From assembly GCF_014694385.1 (NCBI RefSeq), contig NZ_JAAOCA010000045.1, positions 1 through 34,948 of the forward strand: a stretch of 34,948 bases of DNA, in the 5' to 3' direction. The stretch is from Pseudomonas typographi (GTDB lineage Bacteria; Pseudomonadota; Gammaproteobacteria; Pseudomonadales; Pseudomonadaceae). Made by a program: the position numbers and the translations under genes. Below the pieces are notes generated by a model. That model saw nothing but the letters and a program-made list of their open reading frames with translations, made no database searches and had not been told where the DNA came from. Of this stretch, positions 1 through 9,185 are shown piece after piece; position 1 is the stretch's first letter; every line of letters begins with the position of its first letter.

Positions 1-58
1 GTAGGGTTGGGTCATCGATGTTCGGGTCTGGCGTTTCAGCCGGAATCGGAATGCTCAT
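1..58 (-). CDS. 5' end of an unrecognised gene, cut by the window edge
   Basis: An ATG on the minus strand at 58-56 opens a frame that stays open to the window edge. It reads MSIPIPAETPDPNIDDPTL, a proline- and aspartate-rich start. A GGAG Shine-Dalgarno lies 9 bases upstream, which supports a real start. The gene is divergent from glgE, so 59-227 is a shared promoter region. Only 19 codons are visible and I do not recognise the protein. Confidence 0.5.
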   Translation of the reverse strand, partial: MSIPIPAETPDPNIDDPTL

Positions 59-155
59 GAGCGTGTACTCCGGGTAAGTTTTGCTAGGCGTGCGGGGCGG
101 TGGACAACACCGGCGGGCGAATGATTCCGCCACGGCAGCGGTGCCCAGATAGGGT

Positions 156-183
156 GAACTTTCCCGCCTCGGTGGGCTTCGAA
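156..183 (+). promoter_or_regulatory. Candidate AlgU (sigma-E type) promoter of the glgE operon
   Basis: GAACTT at 156-161 is followed by a 17-base spacer and TCGAA at 179-183. The known AlgU/RpoE pattern is GAACTT, 16-17 bases, TCTGA. A start near 190 would give a leader of about 38 bases before the glgE ATG at 228, whose AGGAG ribosome site is at 214-218. Envelope and osmotic stress control suits trehalose and alpha-glucan genes. The match is by eye only. Confidence 0.45.
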
Positions 184-227
184 AACCCAAGCATCCTATT
201 CATTGACGGCTACAGGAGCACAACGCA

Positions 228-2255
228 ATGACCGCTGACCAGACCTTCGAACAAGGGCCCACGGCGGCCCAAGGCCAGGCCAACGACGAACCGTTGGGCT
301 TGTCGAAGGCTTTGCTGTTGCCACGTGTCGCCATCGAGCAGGTGGCCCCCGTGCTGGACGGCGGCGCGTTCGCGACCAAGGGCCTGGTGGGGCGGGAGGT
401 CACCGTCGACGCGAAGGTATTCACCGATGGCCATGACCAACTCGCCGTGATCGTGCGCTGGCGCCAGGCCGGCAGCCAAGCGTGGCACAGCGTGGCCATG
501 GCGGAACTGGGCAATGACAGTTGGCAGGCCCGTTTCACCCCCGATAGCGCCAGCCGTTACCTGTTCTGTATCGAAGCCTGGAAAGACGAATTCGCCAGCT
601 ACTGCTACGAGCTTGAGAAAAAATATGGCGCCGGCGTGCCCATCGAGCTGGAGCTGGAGGAGGGGCGGCTACTGCTTGAGCACGCGGCGCGGCGCAGCAG
701 TGACACGTTGCGCAGCGAATTACAGCACGTGCATGACCGCCTTGGGCCGTTGGAGCGCGACGACAAGGTGGCCCTGCTGCTGCATCCCGATACCCAAGCG
801 CTGATGGCCCAGGCCGACCATCGCCCGTTTTTGTCCAAAAGCCCCGAATACCCGCTGGACGTAGAGCGTGAACGCGCGGAGTTTGCCAGTTGGTATGAAC
901 TGTTCCCGCGCTCGATCACCGACGACAAACAGCGCCACGGCACCTTCAACGATGTGCACAGCCGCTTGCCAATGATCCGCGACATGGGCTTTGACGTGTT
1001 GTATTTCCCGCCCATTCACCCGATTGGCCGGGCGCACCGCAAGGGCCCGAACAATTCACTCACCGCTGGGCCCAACGATGTTGGCAGCCCTTATGCCATC
1101 GGCGCCGAAGAGGGCGGGCATGAGGCGATTCACCCGCAACTGGGCAGCCGTGAGGATTTTCGCCGGCTGGTCCAGGCCGCCGCCGAACATGGGCTTGAAA
1201 TCGCCCTGGATTTCGCGATCCAGTGTTCGCAAGACCACCCCTGGCTCAAACAGCACCCGGGTTGGTTTTCCTGGCGCCCCGATGGCAGCATCCGCTACGC
1301 GGAAAACCCGCCGAAAAAATACCAAGACATCGTCAACGTCGATTTTTATGCCGCCGATGCGGTGCCCAGTTTGTGGCTTGAACTGAGGGATGTGGTATGG
1401 GGGTGGGTACAAGAGGGTGTGAAGATCTTCCGGGTAGACAACCCGCACACCAAGCCGCTGCCGTTCTGGCAGTGGCTGATCGAAGACATCCGCCACCAAG
1501 ACCCGGAGGTGATGTTCCTGGCCGAAGCTTTCACCAAGCCTGCGATGATGGCCCGGCTGGGTAAGGTGGGCTATAGCCAGAGCTACACCTACTTCACCTG
1601 GCGCAACACCAAGGCGGAGTTGGCCGAGTACTACACTCAGCTCAATGAGCCCCCTTTGGCATTGTGTTACCGGCCGAACTTTTTCGTTAACACCCCAGAC
1701 ATCAACCCTTACTTTTTGCACGACTCCGGCCGCCCGGGCTTTTTGATCCGTGCCGCGCTGGCGACCATGGGGTCAGGGTTGTGGGGCATGTATTCAGGTT
1801 TCGAGTTGTGCGAAGCGGCCCCCGTGCCGGGCAAAGAAGAGTATTTGAACTCGGAAAAATACGAGATTCGCCCGCGTGAGTTCACCCAACCGGGCAACAT
1901 CATCGCCGAAATCGCCCAGCTTAACCGCATTCGCCGGCAAAACCCGGCCCTGCAAACGCATTTGGGCTGCGCCTTTTTCAACTGCTGGAACGACAATATC
2001 CTTTACTTTGCCAAGCGCACACCCGACCGCAGCAACTTCGTTCTTATCGCTGTGAGCTTGGACCCGCACAACGCCCAAGAGGCCCACTTCGAATTGCCAT
2101 TATGGGAGCTAGGCCTGGGCGACGACGCTGCCACCCACGGGGAAGACTTAATGACCGGGCACCGCTGGACCTGGTATGGCAAAACCCAATGGATGCGTAT
2201 CGAACCTTGGCATTTGCCCTTTGGCATCTGGCGCATCGAAGCCGCGGCCCTCTAA
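228..2255 (+). CDS. glgE: Alpha-1,4-glucan:maltose-1-phosphate maltosyltransferase GlgE
   Basis: GlgE transfers maltosyl units from alpha-maltose 1-phosphate onto the non-reducing end of linear alpha-1,4-glucan in the cytoplasm. The 675-residue length fits the GH13_3 family (about 660-700). An N-terminal beta-sandwich and helical insert fill roughly residues 1-210, followed by the catalytic barrel. The predicted nucleophile is D404 in FRVDNPHTKP and the acid/base is E433 in LAEAF. The ATG at 228 follows AGGAG at 214-218. treS-pep2 starts 19 bases after the stop and glgB follows, so the three genes form the full GlgE pathway. A candidate AlgU promoter lies just upstream. The assignment is secure from sequence pattern and neighbours. 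Confidence 0.96.
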   Translation: MTADQTFEQGPTAAQGQANDEPLGLSKALLLPRVAIEQVAPVLDGGAFATKGLVGREVTVDAKVFTDGHDQLAVIVRWRQAGSQAWHSVAMAELGNDSWQARFTPDSASRYLFCIEAWKDEFASYCYELEKKYGAGVPIELELEEGRLLLEHAARRSSDTLRSELQHVHDRLGPLERDDKVALLLHPDTQALMAQADHRPFLSKSPEYPLDVERERAEFASWYELFPRSITDDKQRHGTFNDVHSRLPMIRDMGFDVLYFPPIHPIGRAHRKGPNNSLTAGPNDVGSPYAIGAEEGGHEAIHPQLGSREDFRRLVQAAAEHGLEIALDFAIQCSQDHPWLKQHPGWFSWRPDGSIRYAENPPKKYQDIVNVDFYAADAVPSLWLELRDVVWGWVQEGVKIFRVDNPHTKPLPFWQWLIEDIRHQDPEVMFLAEAFTKPAMMARLGKVGYSQSYTYFTWRNTKAELAEYYTQLNEPPLALCYRPNFFVNTPDINPYFLHDSGRPGFLIRAALATMGSGLWGMYSGFELCEAAPVPGKEEYLNSEKYEIRPREFTQPGNIIAEIAQLNRIRRQNPALQTHLGCAFFNCWNDNILYFAKRTPDRSNFVLIAVSLDPHNAQEAHFELPLWELGLGDDAATHGEDLMTGHRWTWYGKTQWMRIEPWHLPFGIWRIEAAAL

Positions 2256-2274
2256 GAAGGACAGCCCACGCCAC

Positions 2275-5200
2275 ATGAAAAACCCACGCCACACACATAA
2301 AAAGCCTCGCAGTGCCGCGTTCCTCTACGACCCGCTCTGGTACAAGGACGCGGTGATCTATCAGGTTCACGTAAAATCCTTTTTTGACTCCAACAACGAT
2401 GGCATCGGCGATTTCCCCGGGCTGATCGCCAAGCTCGACTACATCGCCGAGCTTGGCGTGAACACGATCTGGGTGCTGCCGTTCTACCCCTCGCCACGGC
2501 GCGACGACGGCTACGACATTGCCGAATACAAGGCCGTGCACCCCGACTACGGCACCCTGGCCGATGCCCGCCGGTTCATCGCCGAGGCACATAAGCGCGG
2601 CCTGCGGGTCATTTGCGAACTGGTCATCAACCACACCTCCGACCAGCACCCGTGGTTCCAGCGTGCCCGCCGGGCGAAGAAGGGTTCGCGGGCGCGGGAC
2701 TTCTACGTGTGGTCCGACGATGACCAGAAATACGACGGCACCCGGATCATCTTCCTCGACACGGAAAAGTCCAACTGGACGTGGGACCCGGTCGCCGGCC
2801 AGTACTTTTGGCACCGTTTTTATTCGCACCAGCCAGACCTGAACTTCGATAACCCCCAGGTGCTCAAGGCAGTGATCGGGGTGATGCGCTTCTGGCTCGA
2901 CATGGGCGTTGACGGCCTGCGCCTGGACGCCATCCCCTATTTGGTTGAACGCGACGGCACCAATAACGAAAACCTCGCTGAAACCCACGCAGTGCTCAAA
3001 CAGATTCGCGCCGAAATCGATGCCAATTATCCCGACCGCATGCTGTTGGCCGAAGCCAACCAGTGGCCGGAAGACACGCAACTGTATTTTGGCGAAGGCG
3101 ATGGCGATGAATGCCACATGGCGTTTCACTTCCCGCTGATGCCGCGCATGTACATGGCCATCGCCCAGGAGGATCGCTTTCCGATCACCGACATTTTGCG
3201 CCAAACGCCCGACATCCCAGCCAATGCGCAGTGGGCGATCTTTTTGCGCAACCACGATGAGCTGACCCTGGAAATGGTCACTGACCGTGAGCGGGATTAC
3301 CTGTGGAACTACTACGCCGCCGACCGCCGCGCGCGGATCAACCTGGGCATTCGCCGGCGTTTGGCGCCGTTGCTCGAACGTGATCGGCGCCGGGTGGAGT
3401 TGCTCAACAGCTTGTTGTTATCCATGCCTGGCACCCCGACGCTGTACTATGGCGATGAGATCGGGATGGGCGATAACATCTTTTTGGGTGACCGCGACGG
3501 CGTACGCACCCCCATGCAATGGACGATCGACCGTAACGGTGGGTTCTCCCGCGCCGACCCGGCCAGCCTGGTACTGCCGCCGATCCAAGATCCGCTATAC
3601 GGCTATGCCTCGGTGAACGTCGAAACCCAAGCACGTGACCCCCATTCGTTGTTGAACTGGACGCGGCGCATGCTCGCGGTGCGCAAGCAGCAGCAAGCTT
3701 TTGGCCGCGGCGCGCTGAAAATGCTCGCCCCCAGCAACCGCCGGGTGCTGGCCTATACCCGTGAATACGCCGCCGCCGACGGCAAAACCGAAATTATCCT
3801 GTGCGTGGCCAACCTGTCGCGGGCCGCGCAGGCCGCGGAGCTGGAATTATCCCAATACGCGGGCATGGTGCCGGTGGAAATGCTCGGCGGCAGCGCATTC
3901 CCGCCGATCGGGCAACTGAATTTTTTGCTCACCCTGCCACCCTATGCCTTTTACTGGTTCTTGCTCGCGCCGGAGGCCCAGATGCCCAGTTGGCACGTTG
4001 AACCGGCAGAAAGCCTGCCGGACTTCGCTACCCTGGTGCTGAAAAAACGCCTTGAGGAACTGCTCGACGCGCCCAGCCGCCAGACCCTGGAGCAGACCGC
4101 GCTCAAGCAATATTTGCCCAAGCGCCGCTGGTTCGCCGGCAAGGACTCGCCCATCGAACAACTGCACATTGCTTACGGTGTGCGGTTTTCTTCGCTGCCG
4201 TACCCGGCCCTGCTCAGCGAAATAGAAGTGACCCAGGGCGGTGAGGTTAGCCGTTATCAGTTTCCGTTCGGCCTGCTGCCCGAAGAGTACATCAGCAGCG
4301 CATTGCCTCAGCAGTTGGCCCTGGCACGGGTACGCCGCGGGCGCCAGGTGGGCTTGATCACCGATGGCTTCATGCTGGACAGCTTCATCCGTGCCGTGCT
4401 GCAGGCCATCCAGCGGGGTGCTGTGCTGCCCTGCGATGATGGTGAGCTGCGCTTTGCCGCCACCGAAAAACTGGAGGCGCTGAGCCTGCCCGCAGAGCCA
4501 GACATTCGCTACCTCTCCGCCGAACAGTCCAACAGTTCGGCAGTGATCGGTGGTGCGATGGTGTTGAAAATGATCCGCAAAGTCAGCGGTGGCACCCACC
4601 CTGAACTCGAAATGGGCGCATTCCTCACCCAGGCCGGTTACGCCAATATCTCGCCCTTACTGGGCTCCGTAACCCGCGTAGCGACCGACGGCACCCCCCA
4701 CCTGCTGATGATCGCCCAGGGTTACCTGGCCAACCAGGGCGATGCTTGGCAATGGACCCAGAATAACCTGGAGCGCGCCGTGCGCGACGCCCTGCAAAAC
4801 GCTTATTCAGAGTTGGAGCAACACCACGACGCCTTGGAGCAACTGGCCCACTTCGCCGGTTTGCTCGGGCAGCGCCTGGGCGAAATGCACACCGTACTGG
4901 CCGCGCCCACCGACGACCAGGCTTTCGCCGCCAGGCCCAGCACGAATAAAGACGCGCAGGCATGGAGCAAAAGCGTGAGCGCGCAGGTCGAACGTGCGCT
5001 GCGGTTGATCGAGCAGCACCGCGGCACGCTACCCGACGACGCACGCCCCCTGGTCGACACAGTGCTGGCCCAGCGCAAGGCATTGCTCGAACGCATTGAT
5101 GCGTTGGCGGCCGATGCGGTAGGCGGGCTGGTGATGCGCGTGCACGGCGACTTGCACTTGGGCCAGGTGTTGGTGGTGCAGAGCGATGCCTACCTGATCG

Positions 5201-5592
5201 ACTTCGAAGGTGAGCCGGCGCGCCCGCTCGAGGAGCGGCGTGGCAAATACAGCCCGTATAAGGACGTTAGCGGCGTGTTGCGCTCGTTCGATTATGCCGC
5301 CGCCATGGCCGTGCGCAGTACCCAGGTGCTGGACGCCACCAGCGGCGCCGCGCAACTGCGTGCCCAGGTGGCACAGCGTTATTACCAGGATTCGCAACAG
5401 GCGTTTCTCACCGCGTATGAACGGGCCACGGCCGCAGTGCCCCATGCGTGGGCCTACCCGCAGGGCGCCCACGCGGCACAGGTGTTGTTCAGCCTGGAGA
5501 AAGCCGCCTACGAAATCGCTTATGAAGCGGAAAACCGCCCGGCCTGGTTAGCTGTTCCCTTGCAGGGGCTGGCTGGGCTGCTCGAAGGATGA
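2275..5592 (+). CDS. treS: Trehalose synthase / maltokinase fusion (TreS-Pep2)
   Basis: This is a bifunctional enzyme of 1105 residues from the ATG at 2275, 19 bases after glgE. The N-terminal GH13 part (about 1-560) interconverts trehalose and maltose. Its predicted catalytic residues are D218 in LRLDAIPY, E260 in LLAEANQW and D328 in RNHDEL. The C-terminal part (about 640-1105) is an aminoglycoside-phosphotransferase-like maltokinase that makes maltose 1-phosphate from maltose and ATP. It shows HGDLHLGQ at 957-964 and IDFEGEP at 975-981. The fusion feeds GlgE directly, and this fused form is known from pseudomonads. The frame is open further upstream to 2176, inside glgE, but the 2275 start follows AGAAGGA at 2255-2261 and fits the usual family N-terminus. 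Confidence 0.95.
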   Translation: MKNPRHTHKKPRSAAFLYDPLWYKDAVIYQVHVKSFFDSNNDGIGDFPGLIAKLDYIAELGVNTIWVLPFYPSPRRDDGYDIAEYKAVHPDYGTLADARRFIAEAHKRGLRVICELVINHTSDQHPWFQRARRAKKGSRARDFYVWSDDDQKYDGTRIIFLDTEKSNWTWDPVAGQYFWHRFYSHQPDLNFDNPQVLKAVIGVMRFWLDMGVDGLRLDAIPYLVERDGTNNENLAETHAVLKQIRAEIDANYPDRMLLAEANQWPEDTQLYFGEGDGDECHMAFHFPLMPRMYMAIAQEDRFPITDILRQTPDIPANAQWAIFLRNHDELTLEMVTDRERDYLWNYYAADRRARINLGIRRRLAPLLERDRRRVELLNSLLLSMPGTPTLYYGDEIGMGDNIFLGDRDGVRTPMQWTIDRNGGFSRADPASLVLPPIQDPLYGYASVNVETQARDPHSLLNWTRRMLAVRKQQQAFGRGALKMLAPSNRRVLAYTREYAAADGKTEIILCVANLSRAAQAAELELSQYAGMVPVEMLGGSAFPPIGQLNFLLTLPPYAFYWFLLAPEAQMPSWHVEPAESLPDFATLVLKKRLEELLDAPSRQTLEQTALKQYLPKRRWFAGKDSPIEQLHIAYGVRFSSLPYPALLSEIEVTQGGEVSRYQFPFGLLPEEYISSALPQQLALARVRRGRQVGLITDGFMLDSFIRAVLQAIQRGAVLPCDDGELRFAATEKLEALSLPAEPDIRYLSAEQSNSSAVIGGAMVLKMIRKVSGGTHPELEMGAFLTQAGYANISPLLGSVTRVATDGTPHLLMIAQGYLANQGDAWQWTQNNLERAVRDALQNAYSELEQHHDALEQLAHFAGLLGQRLGEMHTVLAAPTDDQAFAARPSTNKDAQAWSKSVSAQVERALRLIEQHRGTLPDDARPLVDTVLAQRKALLERIDALAADAVGGLVMRVHGDLHLGQVLVVQSDAYLIDFEGEPARPLEERRGKYSPYKDVSGVLRSFDYAAAMAVRSTQVLDATSGAAQLRAQVAQRYYQDSQQAFLTAYERATAAVPHAWAYPQGAHAAQVLFSLEKAAYEIAYEAENRPAWLAVPLQGLAGLLEG

Positions 5593-5605
5593 TGGGAGAA
5601 ACACT

Positions 5606-7834
5606 ATGCATGCGCCATACGACACACACACGGGCCCTGGCAAAGGGGCTTTCCCGGCGCAATCGGACATCGAGGCGCTGGTACGCGCCGAGCACGGCGA
5701 CCCGTTCGCGGTGCTCGGCCCTCATCCTGACGGCCAGGGCGGCCGCAGCGTGCGCGCCTACCTGCCCAACGCCTTGCGGGTTCAACTGGTGGGCTGGGAA
5801 AACGATCAAGTACAGGCCGACCTCGCCCAGCACAGCGTACCGGGCTTATTCGTTGGCCCGTTGCCGGGCCCAGATCGTTACCGCTTGAAAATCCATTGGG
5901 CCAGCGGCGAGCAAGTCACCGCCGACCCGTATAGCTTCGGCGAACTGCTCGGCGAAACGGACCTTTACCTGTTTGCTGAAGGCAACCACCGCAAACTCAG
6001 CAGCACCCTAGGCGCGCAATTGCTAACGGTCGATGGCGTGGCCGGCGTGCGGTTTTCTGTGTGGGCGCCTAACGCCCGGCGTGTGTCGGTGGTAGGCGAT
6101 TTCAACGGCTGGGACGGCCGCCGCCACCCCATGCGCCGGCGTATTCCCTCTGGCGTATGGGAAATCTTCATTCCCGGGTTGCAGGCCGGTGAGCCCTACA
6201 AATTCGAACTGCTCGGCCAGCACGGTATCCTGCCGCTGAAGGCTGACCCCATGGCCTTGGCCACCGAATTACCGCCGTCGACCGCCTCGAAGGTTGCGCC
6301 GCCGTTGGATTACCCATGGAATGACCATGATTGGCTGGAGCAACGCAACCAGCCCTCGTTGGATAAGCCGGTGTCCATTTATGAACTGCATGCAGGCTCT
6401 TGGCAGGTTGAACTGGACGAGGCCGGGGAAGTGGCCCGGCAATATAACTGGCATGAATTGGCCGACCGGTTGATCCCCTACATTCAGAAGCTGGGGTTTA
6501 CCCACATCGAGCTGATGCCGATCATGGAGTACCCTTTTGGCGGCTCCTGGGGCTACCAGCCGTTGTCGCAGTTCGCGCCAACCGCCCGCTACGGCAGCGC
6601 CCGTGATTTTGCCGAATTCGTCGACCGCTGCCACCAAGCCGGCATCGGCGTCATCCTCGACTGGGTACCGGCGCATTTTCCGACCGACGCCCATGGGCTG
6701 GCCCGTTTCGACGGCACCGCGCTGTATGAGTACGACAACCCCCTGGAGGGCTTCCACCAAGACTGGAACACCTTGATCTACAACCTGGGGCGCAACGAGG
6801 TGCACGGGTTCATGATCGCCTCGGCCTTGCATTGGCTTAAACACTTCCACGTGGATGGCCTGCGGGTCGACGCGGTGGCCTCGATGTTGTACCGCGATTA
6901 TTCGCGCAAGGCCGGCGAGTGGGTGCCTAACCAATACGGCGGCCGCGAGAACATCGAGGCGATCGATTTTCTTCGCCACCTCAACGACGTGGTCGCCCAT
7001 GAAACACCGGGCGTGCTGGTTATCGCCGAAGAGTCCACGGCCTGGCCGGGGGTCAGCCAACCTACCGAGCAGGGCGGGTTGGGCTTTGCTTACAAATGGA
7101 ACATGGGGTGGATGCATGACACGCTCGATTACATGCAGAACGACCCGATCCACCGTAAACATCACCACGGTGAAATGAGCTTTGGCCTGATCTATGCCTA
7201 CTCCGAGCACTTCATCTTGCCGATTTCCCACGATGAAGTGGTGCATGGCAAAAAAGCGCTGATCGACAAGATGCCGGGGGACCGCTGGCAAAAATTCGCC
7301 AACTTGCGGGCGTACCTGACCTTCATGTGGGCCCATCCGGGTAAAAAGCTGTTGTTCATGGGCTGCGAAATCGGCCAGTTTCGTGAGTGGAACCACGACC
7401 ACCAGATCGATTGGTATCTCACCCAGTACACCGAACACCTGGGTGTGCAAACGCTGGTGGCCGACCTCAATAAAATCTACCGCCAAGAACCGGCCTTGCA
7501 CCAACAGGATTGTGTACCCCAAGGGTTCCAGTGGGTGATTGGGGATGATGCCGCCAACAGCGTGTATGCCTGGCTGCGCTGGAGCAAAGACGGCGACCCG
7601 CTGCTGGTGGTGGCCAACTTTACCCCCGAGGTACGTTATGCCTACCGAATCGGCGTGCCATTGGGCGGCCAGTGGGCCGAATTGTTCAATAGCGATGCCG
7701 GGATATATGCCGGCAGTAACGTCGGCAATGGCGGCGCGGTGGAAGCGGATGAAATCGTTAGCCACGGCCAGCCCCATTCGCTGTCGCTGACCCTGCCGCC
7801 GTTGGCGGTGTTGGTATTGAAACCGAGGGTTTAG
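5606..7834 (+). CDS. glgB: 1,4-alpha-glucan branching enzyme GlgB
   Basis: GlgB cuts alpha-1,4 chains and rejoins them as alpha-1,6 branches, the last step of the GlgE route. The protein has 742 residues, as expected for the two-N-domain form. An N1 module lies at about 22-115 and a CBM48 module with FSVWAPNARRVSVVGDFNGW starts near 150. The GH13 barrel follows, with predicted catalytic D422 (LRVDAVAS), E475 (IAEEST) and D543 (ISHDEV). It starts 13 bases after treS-pep2 with GGGAGAA at 5594-5600, so it is very likely co-transcribed. It converges on the gene at 7890-8690. Confidence 0.97.
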   Translation: MHAPYDTHTGPGKGAFPAQSDIEALVRAEHGDPFAVLGPHPDGQGGRSVRAYLPNALRVQLVGWENDQVQADLAQHSVPGLFVGPLPGPDRYRLKIHWASGEQVTADPYSFGELLGETDLYLFAEGNHRKLSSTLGAQLLTVDGVAGVRFSVWAPNARRVSVVGDFNGWDGRRHPMRRRIPSGVWEIFIPGLQAGEPYKFELLGQHGILPLKADPMALATELPPSTASKVAPPLDYPWNDHDWLEQRNQPSLDKPVSIYELHAGSWQVELDEAGEVARQYNWHELADRLIPYIQKLGFTHIELMPIMEYPFGGSWGYQPLSQFAPTARYGSARDFAEFVDRCHQAGIGVILDWVPAHFPTDAHGLARFDGTALYEYDNPLEGFHQDWNTLIYNLGRNEVHGFMIASALHWLKHFHVDGLRVDAVASMLYRDYSRKAGEWVPNQYGGRENIEAIDFLRHLNDVVAHETPGVLVIAEESTAWPGVSQPTEQGGLGFAYKWNMGWMHDTLDYMQNDPIHRKHHHGEMSFGLIYAYSEHFILPISHDEVVHGKKALIDKMPGDRWQKFANLRAYLTFMWAHPGKKLLFMGCEIGQFREWNHDHQIDWYLTQYTEHLGVQTLVADLNKIYRQEPALHQQDCVPQGFQWVIGDDAANSVYAWLRWSKDGDPLLVVANFTPEVRYAYRIGVPLGGQWAELFNSDAGIYAGSNVGNGGAVEADEIVSHGQPHSLSLTLPPLAVLVLKPRV

Positions 7835-7856
7835 CCCGCCACCCCGATCCACACAG

Positions 7857-7878
7857 TATGCAGGTGCGAGCCTGCATA
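7857..7878. terminator. Hairpin between convergent genes, possible terminator
   Basis: TATGCAGG and CCTGCATA form a perfect 8-bp stem around the loop TGCGAG. It lies in the 55-base gap between the convergent ends of glgB and the 7890-8690 gene. Neither strand has a T-run after it, so intrinsic termination is uncertain. Confidence 0.4.
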
Positions 7879-7889
7879 AGCTTCCCGCG

Positions 7890-8690
7890 CTAAAGGTGCA
7901 CTTCAACCGCCAGTGGCAGGTGGTCTGAAAGGTGGCTCCAGGGCTTGGTGCCCAGCACCTTCGGCTCGTGGCTGGTGGCGTTACGCAGGTAGATGCGGTC
8001 CAGGCGCAGCATGGGGAACCGTGCCGGGTAAGTTTTGGCCAGCAGCCCATGGTGCCGCTCGAAGGCTTCGTGCAGGTCGCCATAGCGGGCGAGGGCGGCA
8101 TTACCGCGTAATTGCCAATCGTTGAAGTCCCCGGCAATGATCACCGGCGCGTGTTCGGGCAATGAGTCGAGCAGTTTGCGCAACAGCAACAGCTGTTGCT
8201 GGCGGTGGCTTTCGAGCAACGACAAATGCACGCAGATGGCGTGCACACCGTCGGCATGGCCGGGCACTTGCAACACGCAGTGCAGCAAGCCACGCCGTTC
8301 GGGGCCGGTGATCGACACGTCAAGGTTGCGGTAATGCAAGATCGGGTATTTCGACAACAGCGCGTTGCCGTGGTGGCCGTCGGGGTATACCGCATTGCGG
8401 CCGTAGGCAAAGTCGCTCCACATGGCGTCGGCGAGGAACTCGTACTGCGACATTTGTGGCCAATTGGCGAAGCGGCTGGCGTGGCGGTCATGGCCGCCCA
8501 GCACCTCCTGCAGGAACACCAGGTCGGCCTGGGTGCTGCGTACCGCTTCGCGCAGCTCGGGCAGTATGAAGCGCCGGTTGAATACGGTGAAGCCTTTATG
8601 CGTGTTAACGGTCAGCACCCGCATGCGGTGCACTTCGCGTTGGCCGCTCGCAGGCGGTTCAGGGGCGGTACTGCTGGTTTCGGCGTGCAC
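7890..8690 (-). CDS. Endonuclease/exonuclease/phosphatase family protein (YbhP-like)
   Basis: This 266-residue protein has the DNase I/exonuclease III-like fold that cleaves phosphodiester or phosphate esters with a divalent metal. Visible motifs are VNTHKG (28-33), LQE (60-62), AGDFND (186-191), LDRIY (230-234) and SDHLPL (255-260), which hold the usual metal and catalytic residues. There is no signal peptide, so it is probably cytoplasmic. The GTG at 8690 has GGAG 5 bases upstream. An ATG at codon 23 (8624) is the alternative start and begins right at the conserved core. From memory, a relative sits next to glgB in P. aeruginosa beside a cardiolipin-synthase-like gene, which is not present here. 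The substrate is unknown. Confidence 0.82.
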   Translation of the reverse strand: MHAETSSTAPEPPASGQREVHRMRVLTVNTHKGFTVFNRRFILPELREAVRSTQADLVFLQEVLGGHDRHASRFANWPQMSQYEFLADAMWSDFAYGRNAVYPDGHHGNALLSKYPILHYRNLDVSITGPERRGLLHCVLQVPGHADGVHAICVHLSLLESHRQQQLLLLRKLLDSLPEHAPVIIAGDFNDWQLRGNAALARYGDLHEAFERHHGLLAKTYPARFPMLRLDRIYLRNATSHEPKVLGTKPWSHLSDHLPLAVEVHL

Positions 8691-8797
8691 GTTCGCTCCA
8701 GGCTCCAGAGGGTTCCCTTACCTTATGGGACTTGCATGCACAACGCCAGTTCAGCTTTTGGCCATTACCGCACAACCGGCCTGGCGCGGTAGCAGGG

Positions 8798-8824
8798 AAC
8801 CGTAAGCTGTACGGTTGGCCGTAC
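8798..8824 (-). promoter_or_regulatory. Two overlapping, mutually exclusive inverted repeats upstream of the YbhP-like gene
   Basis: AACCGT (8798-8803) can pair with ACGGTT (8811-8816), and GTACGG (8809-8814) can pair with CCGTAC (8819-8824). The two stems share 8811-8814 and cannot form together. They lie about 110-135 bases upstream of the GTG at 8690. If transcribed this could be a switching leader, and as DNA it could be an operator. No promoter was identified with confidence. Confidence 0.3.
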
Positions 8825-8862
8825 CGCTTTGCGCTAAACCTAATGGGGTGCCCGGAAAAACC

Positions 8863-8887
8863 AAAGCCCCGCATGGGCGGGGCTTTT
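8863..8887 (-). terminator. Intrinsic terminator of the DUF2790 gene
   Basis: AAAGCCCCGC (8863-8872) and GCGGGGCTTT (8877-8886) form a perfect 10-bp stem with the loop ATGG. On the minus strand the stem is followed by GG and five T. It lies 26 bases past the stop of the DUF2790 gene, and the T-tract orientation fits termination of that transcript. Confidence 0.75.
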
Positions 8888-8912
8888 GAGCTGGCTGGCG
8901 CTGCTACAGCGC

Positions 8913-9185
8913 TTAGCCGTTGGCGTCGATGTCGAAGCCGCCGTTTTCAAGGTATTGCAGTTTGTGGACTTGGCCGTGGCTGTCTTGGTAAACCATGGTC
9001 ACCGGTACCACACCGGTTTTGTCGCTGATGTCGGTTTTAGAGATGATCCGTTGCACATCCAGGTTCATGCCGTAGTGGTATTGCTCCACCGGGATGCCGG
9101 CCAAGCTGCGGTCGGCGCCATCCTGGGCGTAGGCGCCGGTGGTAAACACTGCAGCCAGGGCTGCGATTGCAAACGCGGTTTTCAT
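8913..9185 (-). CDS. Small exported DUF2790 family protein
   Basis: This is a 90-residue protein from the ATG at 9185, preceded by an AGGA ribosome site. The frame opens earlier, but this start begins with a clear Sec signal peptide (MKTAFAIAALAAVFTTGAYA, cleaved near residue 20). The mature part carries HYGMNLDVQRIIS, VVPVTMVYQDS and LQYLENGGFD, which match the DUF2790 family of short periplasmic or secreted Pseudomonas proteins. Their biochemical role is not known to me. It is a single-gene unit closed by the terminator at 8863-8887. Confidence 0.85.
   Translation of the reverse strand: MKTAFAIAALAAVFTTGAYAQDGADRSLAGIPVEQYHYGMNLDVQRIISKTDISDKTGVVPVTMVYQDSHGQVHKLQYLENGGFDIDANG

Noticed and set aside
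2176..2274. Upstream extension of treS-pep2 into glgE
   Set aside because: It would add 33 residues read from the glgE 3' end in another frame; the ATG at 2275 fits the family N-terminus.
2044..3255. 403-codon minus-strand frame opposite glgE/treS
   Set aside because: GC-rich antisense shadow of two clear genes.
6269..8137. 622-codon minus-strand open frame across glgB and the following gap
   Set aside because: It is antisense to glgB, whose catalytic motifs are all intact, and lacks any recognisable domain.
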